A stretch of DNA of 63,404 nt from Adiantum capillus-veneris. Taxonomy: Eukaryota; Streptophyta; Polypodiopsida; Polypodiales; Pteridaceae. A model generated the notes under the pieces. It worked only from the letters and a program-made list of their open reading frames with translations, had not been told where the DNA came from and made no database searches. This document shows positions 45,740 through 55,228 of the stretch, piece after piece (positions within the stretch are counted from its first letter, which is position 1; each line of letters starts with the position of its first letter). Both the position numbers and the translations under genes were made by a program. The DNA lies in contig JABFUD020000226.1 in the NCBI GenBank assembly GCA_014529385.2, forward strand, positions 1 through 63,404. Direction: 5' to 3'.

Positions 45740-48524
45740 CAAGAACAGTGAAGGGTAATTCTTAAGAAGGGATGTCTCATCTTCCCAAGTAACATCTTCT
45801 ATAGGAAAATCCTTCCATAAGATAAAATGTTCTTTGATGGATCTATTCCTAAGCTTTCTCTCCCGAGTTTCTAGGATAGTATCAGGTTGGATCGATAGTA
45901 TCTTTTGTCAATCTACCTAGAAACTATCCTAGAAGCTTGAATATCCCTTCGAATAGCTTTGGTTTGAGCTTCCATTTCTTCAAGAATTTTCTTTGAGGCT
46001 TCTACCCTTATAGTGGGGTTAGAAAAGTTAAGAGGTGATAAACATTCTTGACCATAAAGAGCATTAAAAGGTGTCATTCCAATACTTCTATGAGTAGAGG
46101 AATCGTATGCATACTCTACCAAGGGTAGGTATTGAATCCACTTGCGAGGTTCTCTATTGTAGTAGGCTTTGAGGATGTCTTCAACTACTTGATTAACTCT
46201 TTCAGTTTGACCATCAGTTTGAGGATGATAAGCAGTACTGAAACATAACTGGGTTCCAATAGCTTGAAACAATGATACCCAAAACTTTGAAGTAAACTTG
46301 GCATCACGATCACTGACAATCCTCTCGGTAAACCATGAATTCTGAAAACCTCCTTCACAAACAGACGAGCAATATCTGAAGCTGTAAAGATTGTCTTGAC
46401 TGGGATTAAGTAAGCCACTTTAGTAAGCAAGTCGACTATGACCATGATTGAATCATAGCCATCTTGAACAGAAAGAAACCCGGTGATAAAGTCCATGCTA
46501 ATACATTCCCATTTCATTTGGGGAATATCTAAAGGATGTATTTACCTGGCATCTTTAGTCTTTCTGCCTTAATCCTTTGACAAGACAAACACTGCTTGAC
46601 ATAGCGAAGGACATCTTGCCAATAGTAACTTCTGCGAATTGCATTGATGGTTTTGGCATAACCTGGATTTCCTGAAGTTGGGCCATCATGTGCTTCATAT
46701 AGGATAGCATTCCTTAGGGTAGAATCCTTAGGTATGCATAGTCGATTTCTATAGTAAATTTTCCCATCTTCTAAGGAGTAATGTAGAGGTTTAGGCTGAT
46801 TTGATGATACCCTCTCTTCAGGTAGGATACTAGCAAGCATCTGGTACTCTGCATCTCGGACAGCAGCATCCGAGACCTTGTCTAAAATAGGGTTGTTAGA
46901 CATGGAAATTGCCCCCAGAAAAGCTTTACGGCTTAGGGCATCTGCCACAACATTATCCTTACCTGGTCTAAATTTAACATCAAAATCATATTCATGCATG
47001 AGCTCTATCCATCTCCTCTGTCTCATGTTAAGGTTAGGTTGGGTAAAAATCCACTTAAGGCTCTCGTGATCTGTTACCAATTGGAATTTGCGTCCCAATA
47101 GATAATGTCTCCATAGCTTGAGAGCATGAATAACTACTAGCAATTCTATATCATGTGTAGCATAATTCACTTCATGAATCCTAAGCTTTCGAGAAGTATA
47201 AAGCTACAGGCCTTCCTTCTTGAGTAAGGACTCCTCCTAATGCAAGGTTACTAGCATCTGTGATCACCATGAATGCTTGGGTGAAGTCTGGAAGTTTTAA
47301 GAGAGGTTCTGAAGCAAGATACTCCTTAAGCTGTTTGAAGCAAGATTCATGTTTTTCTTCCCAAAGTATCGTAGCTCCTTTCTTTAGCAAGTCGGTTAGT
47401 GGTGCAGCTTTAAGAGCATAGTCCTTTACAAAGATCCTGTACCACCCTATGATACCTAAGAACCCTCTGACTTCGGTTTGTGAAGTGGGTTGAGGCCATT
47501 CCACAATATCTTTGACTTTGTCAGGGTCAACAAAGACTCCTTCAGGTGAAATGATAAACCCTAAGTAACACACCTTAGGGGTAAAGAAGGTACATTTGCT
47601 TTTCTTTGCATACAGCTTATTTTGGTGTAAAAGCTCTAACACTTTCCTAACATGTTTTTCATGCTCTTCCTCTAATTTGGAATAAATTAAGATATCATCA
47701 AAGAATACTAGGACAAAATCATCCAAGAATTCTCTAAAGATATTGTGCATCAGACGATTGAAAGTTGCAGGAGCATTTGTAAGTCCGAAAGCCATCACTA
47801 TAAATTCGTAATGACCATAACGAGTGTTGAAAGCTGTTTTGGAGATATCAGCCTCCTGGATTCGAATTTGATGATAGCCAGATCGAAGATTGATCTTTGT
47901 GAATATTTTGGCTCCATGTAATCTATCCAGCATCTCATCAATACGAGGAATTGGATATTTATTCTTGATGGTAACCTGATTTAAGCCCCTATAATCTATG
48001 CAAAGTCGAAGAGAGCCATCCTTTTTCTTTTGGAAGAGAACAGGTGCACCCCATGGAGATGTACTAGGTCGGATAAACCCTTGCTCAATCAACTGGTTGA
48101 GCTGCTCCTTGAGTTCTATAGCCTCTGGAAGTGACATCTTATACGGTGCTCTTGAGACTGGTTCACTACCTGGAAAAATTTTGATTTCATGGTCTACCTC
48201 CCTAGGTGGTGGTAGTTCAAAAAGTTCAGCGGTGGGGAAAACATCCGAAAATTCTTCTAGCCACATTGGTTCAGGGTTGGAAGAAGATTTTTCTACTTTG
48301 TTTATCTTGACTACAAAAATTTGTTGACCCTTACGTAACCCTTTCAAAAGACGATTAGCTTTGACCAAGTAATCTTTTGGTCGTCCATTCTAGCCTTGAA
48401 TAGTGACTTCTTGACCTTGGTTATCCACAAAAGTAAAACTTCCTTGGGCACAATGGATATTGGCATTATGACTGGTTAACCAATCCATTCCAAGAATTCC
48501 GTCATAGATTCCTATGGGTAAGGT
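45740..48524 (-). pseudogene. Gypsy-4 pol: RT, RNase H, integrase, chromodomain
   Basis: RT/RNase H (48368-47181) is a long intact stretch: [55 protein letters not shown], the catalytic [10 protein letters not shown], then [11 protein letters not shown]. After a frame change, 47170-46529 gives the RNase H end (KDNVVADALSRK) and the integrase finger, where the second His is Asn (SGNPG; family SGHPG) ahead of CLSCQ. The core (SMDFITG) is at 46517-46185, and STAYHPQTDGQTERVNQ at 46272-45913 in another frame holds the catalytic Glu. A chromodomain (FILWKDFPIEDVTWEDE) sits at about 45815-45760. In-frame TGA (48525) and TAG (48390) codons separate it from gag-protease, which uses the same frame. 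Confidence 0.9.
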
Positions 48525-49694
48525 TCAAAAAGTAGCAGAAGTAGAGTATTCTCCCAACTTGAAATCTATTTTTCCTACAGTGTACTGAGATAACACCTCC
48601 TTTCCATTGGATAATTCAACTCTCATCTTTCTTGTAGGGTGTTGATTAAGTCCTAACCTCCTTAAACATTTAGGTGCCAAGAAAGAATGAGTATTGCCAC
48701 AATCAATAAGAAGCTCAAAATTTTCACCTTGGTGATTTGCAGGTGTTTGAATGACAGCATATTGTTGTCTTGCTCTTGGGTTATCAATTGCAACATGTAG
48801 AGTTTCTCTTTCCTCTTGTTCTTCTCCCAATGTTGGTTCTCCTATGATAGCATTGACTCTGGCAGCCATTCCGCGCCCTCGACCTCGTCCTCCATTTCTT
48901 CCTCCACGATTTATTATTTGGCCTCGTCCTCTAGCTCGACTAGGTGTATTTGTTACGCAGACTTGCCTAGGACATACATTCCTGAAATGTCCTAGCTCAT
49001 TGCATTCATAGCATCTAAGATCTGCATTTTGAGCTCCATTTGTTGAAGCTGCAACTATTGGATGAGTTTGGTGAACTGGGTGAACTTGCCTTTGGTTCCA
49101 CATCATAGGTCGTCCTCTCCTTCCAGCATTCCTTATATTTCCATTTCGCACCCTTTGAGAGTTTGACATCTCTTTAGCTAAGGGTTTAGCTCTTAAAAGA
49201 GCAGCTTGCAAATTTACAGGCCTCATAGCTTCTAGACGTGTATTTAAAGGAGCATTTAGCCCTTGGCAGAAATGGGCTACTTGTTGATCTGCGGTCATTG
49301 GCGGAGCATAGCGCCTAAGCGTTACAAATTTGGAGTAGTATTCTTCCACTGTAAGATGAAACTGACGTAAGTTAAAGAATTCATTCATCTTAAGGGATTC
49401 GTGTGCAGGTGGAAGATAACGTCCTTTGACAACATACTTAATGTCTTCCCAAGTTTGAGTGTTTTGAGCTACTTGATTATCTTTGCAATGTTGTTTCCAC
49501 CAAAGCTTGGCATCCCCCGTGAGACGAAACATAGCCAACATTGCTTGGTTATCGGGAGTAGTACCAACATCCTCCATCTCTTCGAGCCACACTTCTGCAT
49601 CGCACTCAACTAGGGCTCCTTCCCCTTTGAAAGAGGGAAGTTTAGCTTGTTTGAGAAGTAGCTTTTTCTCTTGAAGAGATGTGTACACCACACT
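48525..49694 (-). pseudogene. Gypsy-4 gag-protease main exon
   Basis: About 389 codons with no stop until 48525. The gag capsid domain spans residues ~10-165 (KLPSFKGEG, WLEEMED, FRLTGDAKLWWKQH, RQFHLTVEEYYSKF, HFCQGLN). A zinc knuckle CYECNELGHFRNVCP has perfect C-x2-C-x4-H-x4-C spacing, followed by an Arg/Gly-rich linker. Protease has LLIDCGNTHSFLAP, where the catalytic D-S/T-G is D-C-G. There is no ATG at the start: the frame opens directly after a TATTGCACAG acceptor at 49695, which supports an upstream exon. Packaging and polyprotein processing are the family roles. Confidence 0.85.
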
Positions 49695-49997
49695 CTGTGC
49701 AATATAGATTAAGTGAAACTTTATTGGATACTCTAACTTTAATCCACTTTAAGGCAAGACTTGATCAGACAATAATACAAAAAAAGATAATATATACCAA
49801 ACTTTATTTATATACACATTATTTGCTACCAAGGTTGGTAGTCTTTAGGTACAAGGATTGTACTGTCTCTATATTTTGAGTTTAGTGACTACAAAAGGAT
49901 AGGCTAAAGGATCAAAATAATAAGTTTCTTTTGACCCTTGAAAGCTACGAGATACACATATGGGTCGAATCTTACCACCATGGATAACTTTTGTAAC

Positions 49998-50363
49998 TTA
50001 GTTATAGACCCATTGAGTCTGAGATATCTTTTCTCCTCCCAAGGTGATGGTAGCATCCAAAATCTTAGTACCAATGCAAAGATAAACTTCGATGACTTTT
50101 AACTCCTCTGCCCATCGAAGTTTCTTGAGGTTGGTATCCATGCACCATATCTTGTTAGCATCGATGGTATAGATTTCTCCAGATGGACTCCAGTTGATGT
50201 CCCATCCTCTATGCACCCTTGGGATAGGTGGTGCAAACACCCTATCCAAAATCATCATCACCCTTTTTCGAAACTGATAATTTGGTGATTGGCATGCATT
50301 TTCAAACATGATGGTGAACACCTGGAATTTCTGGTAGGCTGAATGAAAATTTTTTTGTACCAA
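49998..50363 (-). CDS. Leader ORF of Gypsy-4, function unknown
   Basis: 121 residues on the element strand between the primer site and gag, containing PIPRVHRGWDINWSPSGEIY and ending QTQWVYN. Its composition looks like a real protein, with mixed hydrophobic and charged residues, but I recognise no family. It lies inside the predicted gag intron. It could be a captured host fragment, a leader peptide or an alternative exon. Confidence 0.35.
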   Translation of the reverse strand: MVQKNFHSAYQKFQVFTIMFENACQSPNYQFRKRVMMILDRVFAPPIPRVHRGWDINWSPSGEIYTIDANKIWCMDTNLKKLRWAEELKVIEVYLCIGTKILDATITLGGEKISQTQWVYN

Positions 50364-50486
50364 GAAAGTTCAATCTTATATACCATATAAAAACTCAAAA
50401 CAATTTTTCTAGGTTCTTCTATTAATTCAAACATTCGTATCCTTCATCCAAACATCAATCTAAAAATCTCCCCAAGCTTTAACCTA

Positions 50487-50499
50487 GGCTCTCATACCA
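50487..50499 (-). other. Gypsy-4 primer-binding site
   Basis: On the minus strand TGGTATGAGAGCC, one base from the tRNA-iMet site TGGTATCAGAGCC, 1 nt from the LTR end. Confidence 0.85.
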
Positions 50500-51581
50500 G
50501 TGTGAGGTCCCTGCCCCTTTTTGAGAGGAGCGGAGTACCTTTGATAGGTCTCCAATCCTGAAAAAGAAAAACCAATGGACATTGCCTTAGCTACTACGTA
50601 GCCACGGGCATGAACCGTTAGTGAAGGATTGTTCCTATCTCGCTATGGTGGAGCGTGACCACCATAACCCTATCTAAAAAATATCTATAATCAATTATAC
50701 CTAAAAGTATAAATCTTAGAGTGACCAACCTGTGCACTTTTTTCCCCATGTTTCAGAAGCACAGCCGCCAAGGTTTGTCTCTTTTAAGATTTATGACTTA
50801 AAAAAAAAAACAATTTCTAGTGTTGGAAAGTTACCCGACTCATCGGGTCCACCCTTCCATAGAATGATACCGTCGGGGTATCATTCTCCCACTTTCCACA
50901 CCACACTCACCCTTCTTTTGTTATCTAATTACTACCACACTGTTTAAACATACATATTCCTTTACTTTATTTATGATACTAGTTCGTTAAAACAACCCTA
51001 GTATTACAAACAATAGTCAAACAAGAAGTCGTCCAATTTTAAACCAACAACTTTTGGATTAGGTTCACTCAAGAATCTCTACTAGCGCTATTATGTCCGA
51101 TCGGTATATACATTATTTATAAAAACCCTTGTCCTCATGAGCGTCCCATACCGCTCGACAAGTACTCGTTGTGCTAATCTGGACGTACTCCCGTCACAGC
51201 AACAACGATGCCAATCTGGGCGTCATCCTCACGCCACGGCAAAACGAAACTGCAGTATCCAACTGGGCTACTCTGGGTGTACTCCACCACAGCATCAGCG
51301 GTGCCATCCTGGGCGTCATCTCGCGCCTCGGCAACTGCTACATAATACCAGCGCTAATAAGTAGAGAGACTTGAGAGAAACCCTATTGAAGGTTTTGGAC
51401 AAACATTCTTTCCTATAGCAACCAGGTTAACCAGACATTCTTTCCTACTTGTCAAACATATGCCGAATTTCTTGGGGTTAAGCCCCTTGGTTTCGGTCCG
51501 TGTTTTCTTTTCATAAGGTAAATAATATATTCCTATGGTCTCGCATATGCAATGATGCACAACTTGAACTATAATACTAAC

Positions 51582-51704
51582 CTGTACCATAGCTCCGATT
51601 GGTCCGATTGGTGGAGACATAGCATGTTTCGCAGGAGTTCCACCGTTACTTGTACCAGCTTCATGATCTTTAGCGCCTTGGGTTCGAGCACGCTTTGGAG
51701 CCAT
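51582..51704 (-). CDS. Predicted gag exon 1 of Gypsy-4, inside the 5' LTR
   Basis: 41 codons from ATG 51704, beginning MAPKRARTQGAKDHEAGTSN and ending in a GTACAG|GTTAGT donor at 51582. The basic, Thr/Gly/Pro-rich text matches the usual start of plant Ty3/gypsy gag. It is in frame with the main gag exon at 49694 across the predicted intron. The unspliced frame continues to 51354 for 116 residues. The start is about 1,050 nt downstream of the predicted transcription start, so it would be in the genomic RNA. Confidence 0.55.
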
Positions 51705-52139
51705 TTTTTTGTACTACACTTATGATATACACTTAGAACTTTAAATTGGTCAATTTTCCTAGTAATCTCTTGTTTTCAAAGAGAGTCTGTAATTTGAACC
51801 CTCGCCAACTCGGATTCACACTTAGTGTTGTTGTTCTACATTTAATTTCTATACATCAAATATTTGCTAATCGTAATTAATCAAAAATTAAGTGTGCAAA
51901 CTACGAGTAAAAGTTTAGGACTGCATTACTTTTATGCATGACATTTCTAATCCAATTCTAACTTCCATTTCTATACTTCAACTAAATCAATTTTTAGTAT
52001 TATTCAAAATTCTACTTAATCTAATTGACAATAAAATTGTTGAATGATAATTTCATCATGTATAATAAGAATATGATGAGTTCTCTTATGTATTAACTTT
52101 CAATTAACTATGCATAAGTTATGGCAAAGATGTACTAAA

Positions 52140-52645
52140 TAGAGAGAGTAGGTATAGTTAGAGAGATTAGAGTAAGAGAAAACATACACACACATCTTTT
52201 CTAAAGTTAATTGAATCTTACTAATCTATTAGAGAGATTAGAGTAAAAGATAGCACACATACACACATATCCTTCTTAAAACTAATTGAATCTTACTAAT
52301 TTATTAGAGGAATTAGAGTAAGAGATAGCGCACACACACACACACATAGCTAATTGAATCTTACTAATCTATTGGAGAAATTAGAGTAAGAGATAGCACG
52401 CACACACACACATATCCTTCTTTAAGTTAATTGAAGCTTACTAATCTATTAGAGAGATTAGAGTAACAGAGAGCACGCACACACACATAGCTAATTGAAT
52501 CTTACTAATCTATTAGAGAGACTAGAATAAGGGATAGCCCACATACACACATATCTTTCTTAAAACTAATTGAATCTTACTAATCTATTAGAGAGATTAG
52601 AGTAAGAGATAGTACACATACATCATTCTTAAAGTTAATTGAATG
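52140..52645 (-). repeat. Tandem hairpin repeats in the Gypsy-4 5' LTR
   Basis: Same array as at 44470-44950, in the predicted 5' UTR of the element RNA. Copy number matches the other LTR, so the array predates insertion here. Confidence 0.9.
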
Positions 52646-52785
52646 CTTAATTAATACGCACCTTATTAGTCCACTAGAGTTTTTTGTCTCTTAGTGGTTT
52701 GTGGACGCTTTCTCTTAAAGACAAGTGGCAGCACTTCGTGAGCACTATAGAGGCAATCTCTATGTCTAAATTATGAGCATGGATT

Positions 52786-52795
52786 CTCTATTTAA
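52786..52795 (-). promoter_or_regulatory. TATA box of the Gypsy-4 5' LTR (mutated)
   Basis: On the minus strand TTTAAATAGA, one base from TATAAATAGA in the other LTR. Confidence 0.5.
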
Positions 52796-53359
52796 AGCAG
52801 AAAAGAAAACGTCCAACTTTTGTTCCCAAAAAAAAATAATTTTTTTTCCCCAGAATTCATACCCGCGTTTTTGGTACCCTTGTGGTACCCATCAGCTTGA
52901 CCACTTTGTCATTATCATCAAAAGATAAGGCCGCACAGCCGCCCCTCATTAAGATTAGTCAAGACTAGCCTCTCCTTTTCAAGTGACAGTGTGTCCCACT
53001 TTGTCCCCTCCTATGTGAGTCCAGGTGAGTCCATGTGCCTTCATTTGTCATCCGTGTGTATTCTTTTGTCTGTATAATTATTTTATTTATTTCCTTAATG
53101 ATAATTTACTTTATATCTTTAAGTTAAACTTTACAGTAGTAAAAGAAAATTCTACAATCAGTAATAAGTCTTGCAATAAGTTAGTTAGTGATTCATATAG
53201 CTAAACATGTCAGAATTTTGTAGCGTAAATTTTAAATTCTAGGTTTTCTCAACCTACGATTCATAATTTGAGCTTGAATATTTTAAATAATGAGTGATGG
53301 TTAAAAAAATTCAAATGCGTAATAGAACTTGTGTGAAATTTGAAAGTAGAGACCTTACA

Positions 53360-53364
53360 TCACC
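53360..53364 (+). other. Target-site duplication of Gypsy-4 (right)
   Basis: TCACC, compared with TCACT at 42811-42815. The Gypsy-3 leader text resumes here. Confidence 0.7.
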
Positions 53365-53622
53365 GTCAAGAGCTATGGTCTTAATGGTGGAGTCCTACGG
53401 GGCTTCCCTACGGCTCAACCACTATTGAGCTATTAGAAGCTTGACAGGAGCCGGTGCTATTTTGGTGTTGAACAACCCTCTCTTCTATTCCTTGCAATTA
53501 ATGGTATTCGAGCCACGGGTACAATAGCTTGAGTGCTTTTTCTAAATGGGTAAAGAGGAGTAGCAAGTAGGGCTTGAAGTGCCAAAGTACACGTAGATAG
53601 TTTACACTTAAAAGTTGTTAGA

Positions 53623-55228
53623 ATGGATGACAATAGTAAAGAGAGTGAAATTAATGTTGATAAATTTGATTTTGCTAATGAGAAGGCTACTAATGATGCC
53701 CCGATGTTTGTTAACTATCTTGCTTCTAGGCTTCAACAAGCCATGGGCAATCCATCCCTCCAAAGTGAAGTGCAACGGCAGCTTCATGCTCATGGGATTC
53801 TCCAAGCTCCCCACCATGACTAGAGAACACCTAGGAAGACTCCTTGTGAGACTTTCAAAAGAGGTCTCTCTGCGATTCAGGAAGAAGAAGAGGATCCATA
53901 TGAAGGGTTCAAAAATTTTCTCCTTGATGACACATCTCCTTCTAAAAGGAGAATTCAAGAGCCCCCACCAAAGGAACAAGAAAGAAGTGAGTCTATTGCC
54001 ACCTTGGTGGAGATGGCTCCACGAAGACGGCGGGCTAAACGCTCTCCATCACCTCCAAGATGGATAAGACCATCGCATGCTTCTCCACACCATAATTCAA
54101 AGAGGGATGACAGCAAGGGAACAAAAAGGCAAGAAAGAGGACACCCTCTTCTCCATCTTCTTCATCCTCTTCCTCTTATGAAAGTGATGGTGAAGGCAAA
54201 GAAGATCAAGGCAAGAAAGAGGTCACCCTCTTCTCCATCTTCCTCAAATTTTTCACCTTCTGAAGAAAATAATGGTGGAACCTTTGAACCATCAAAAAGA
54301 AGAGGCCATAGGAAATCCTATGCCGTGTGGAAGAGGTCATCCAAGCTCAAGAAATTCAAAGAGGGAGGGAAGAGCATCTCTTTCGTTACCTACAATGGAA
54401 CCTTTGGTGCTATGGACAAAGTCTTGGCCTTTATCCAGCAGTTCAACGCGGCGTTTGGAGATGAGGGCTTCACGGAGTCCTCTAAGCTACACCATGTAGC
54501 TATGCACTTTTAAAAGTCTACCAAGTAAGGGTGGTCTAGTCTATGGGCCAACGTTGAAGCTCCACAAACATGGAAAGCATTAAGAGATTCCATTATGAAG
54601 CAGTTTTTGGCCACCGATGCCAAAGACAAAGTACTCACTGAATGGCAAAGCTTGAAGATCTCTTCCTACGAATCCATTCACAAATATGTAGATAAGTTTT
54701 GGGACTTACAACTCAAAGACACTGTCTTTAAGAAGTTGGATTTTGGAGAGAAAAAGCAACAATTTTGTGCGGGCTTAGCTGAAGAAACAGTGGAGTATCT
54801 CAACTCCCAAAGGCCACGCACCATATTGGCGGTTATACACCATACTATGGTGGCTTCTCGAATCAATTTCCAAACGGGGGCTAAAAGAAATTTCAAGCCC
54901 ATAGAAAACAAGGGTTCCAATGCCTAAGGGGAAGGACAATGTCCAAAAGTCTCATAAGGGCAACTTTAACAAAGCTAAGAAGAAGGAAGTTTGCAAAGGT
55001 AAAAACAAACTCTCTCCTAAAGAGCTTGAGTGTTATCGCAAGGATAACCGCTGTTTCAAGTGCGGCGAGCAAGTGCATGCGTACTACGCTTGTCCCCAAA
55101 AGAACAACCATCATGAAACTCCTAGAGCTACCTTGGTCAAAATCCAAGAGGAGGAAACTCGCCACAAAGGATCTCCTCTATGCCATGCTCGGGGAAAGGT
55201 AAGAGAACATGATGCTTTTATTCTCTGA
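53623..55228 (+). pseudogene. Gypsy-3 gag
   Basis: From ATG 53623 the same frame runs to 54927 with three in-frame stops (53821, 54511 and 54526). It holds an N-terminal block (EKATNDAPMFVNYL, RLQQAMGNP), a long Ser/Arg/Lys-rich middle (53940-54360), and the gag domain at 54540-54890 (TWKALRDSIMKQF, YVDKFWDLQLK, QQFCAGLAEE). A shift at about 54920 leads to a zinc knuckle CFKCGEQVHAYYACP, C-x2-C-x4-H-x4-C. The serine/arginine-rich insert is unusual for gag and is shared with Gypsy-1. Confidence 0.85.

Larger units (their letters stand above)
49695..51581 (-). other. Predicted gag intron of Gypsy-4
   Basis: The donor CAG|GTTAGT at 51582/51581 and the acceptor TATTGCACAG|AGT at 49695/49694 are both in phase 0. 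CTTAAT about 20 nt before the acceptor is a plausible branch site. The 1,887-nt intron would remove the end of the LTR, the primer site and the leader from the gag mRNA. Splicing is inferred from the sequence. Confidence 0.55.
42816..53359 (-). mobile_element. Gypsy-4: Ty3/gypsy chromovirus on the minus strand
   Basis: Two long LTRs (42816-45704 and 50501-53359), a primer site at 50499-50487, a spliced-looking gag, pol with chromodomain, and a polypurine tract at 45717-45705, all reading right to left. The flanks TCACT (42811-42815) and TCACC (53360-53364) form a target duplication with one change. It is inserted in the Gypsy-3 leader. The LTRs appear closely similar by eye, and the genes carry only a few stops and frameshifts. 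Confidence 0.93.
50501..53359 (-). repeat. Gypsy-4 5' LTR
   Basis: 2,859 bp, colinear with 42816-45704 and differing by scattered substitutions and small indels. The U3 would end near 52755, leaving a long R/U5 of about 2.25 kb that carries the hairpin repeats and the gag start. Confidence 0.92.
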
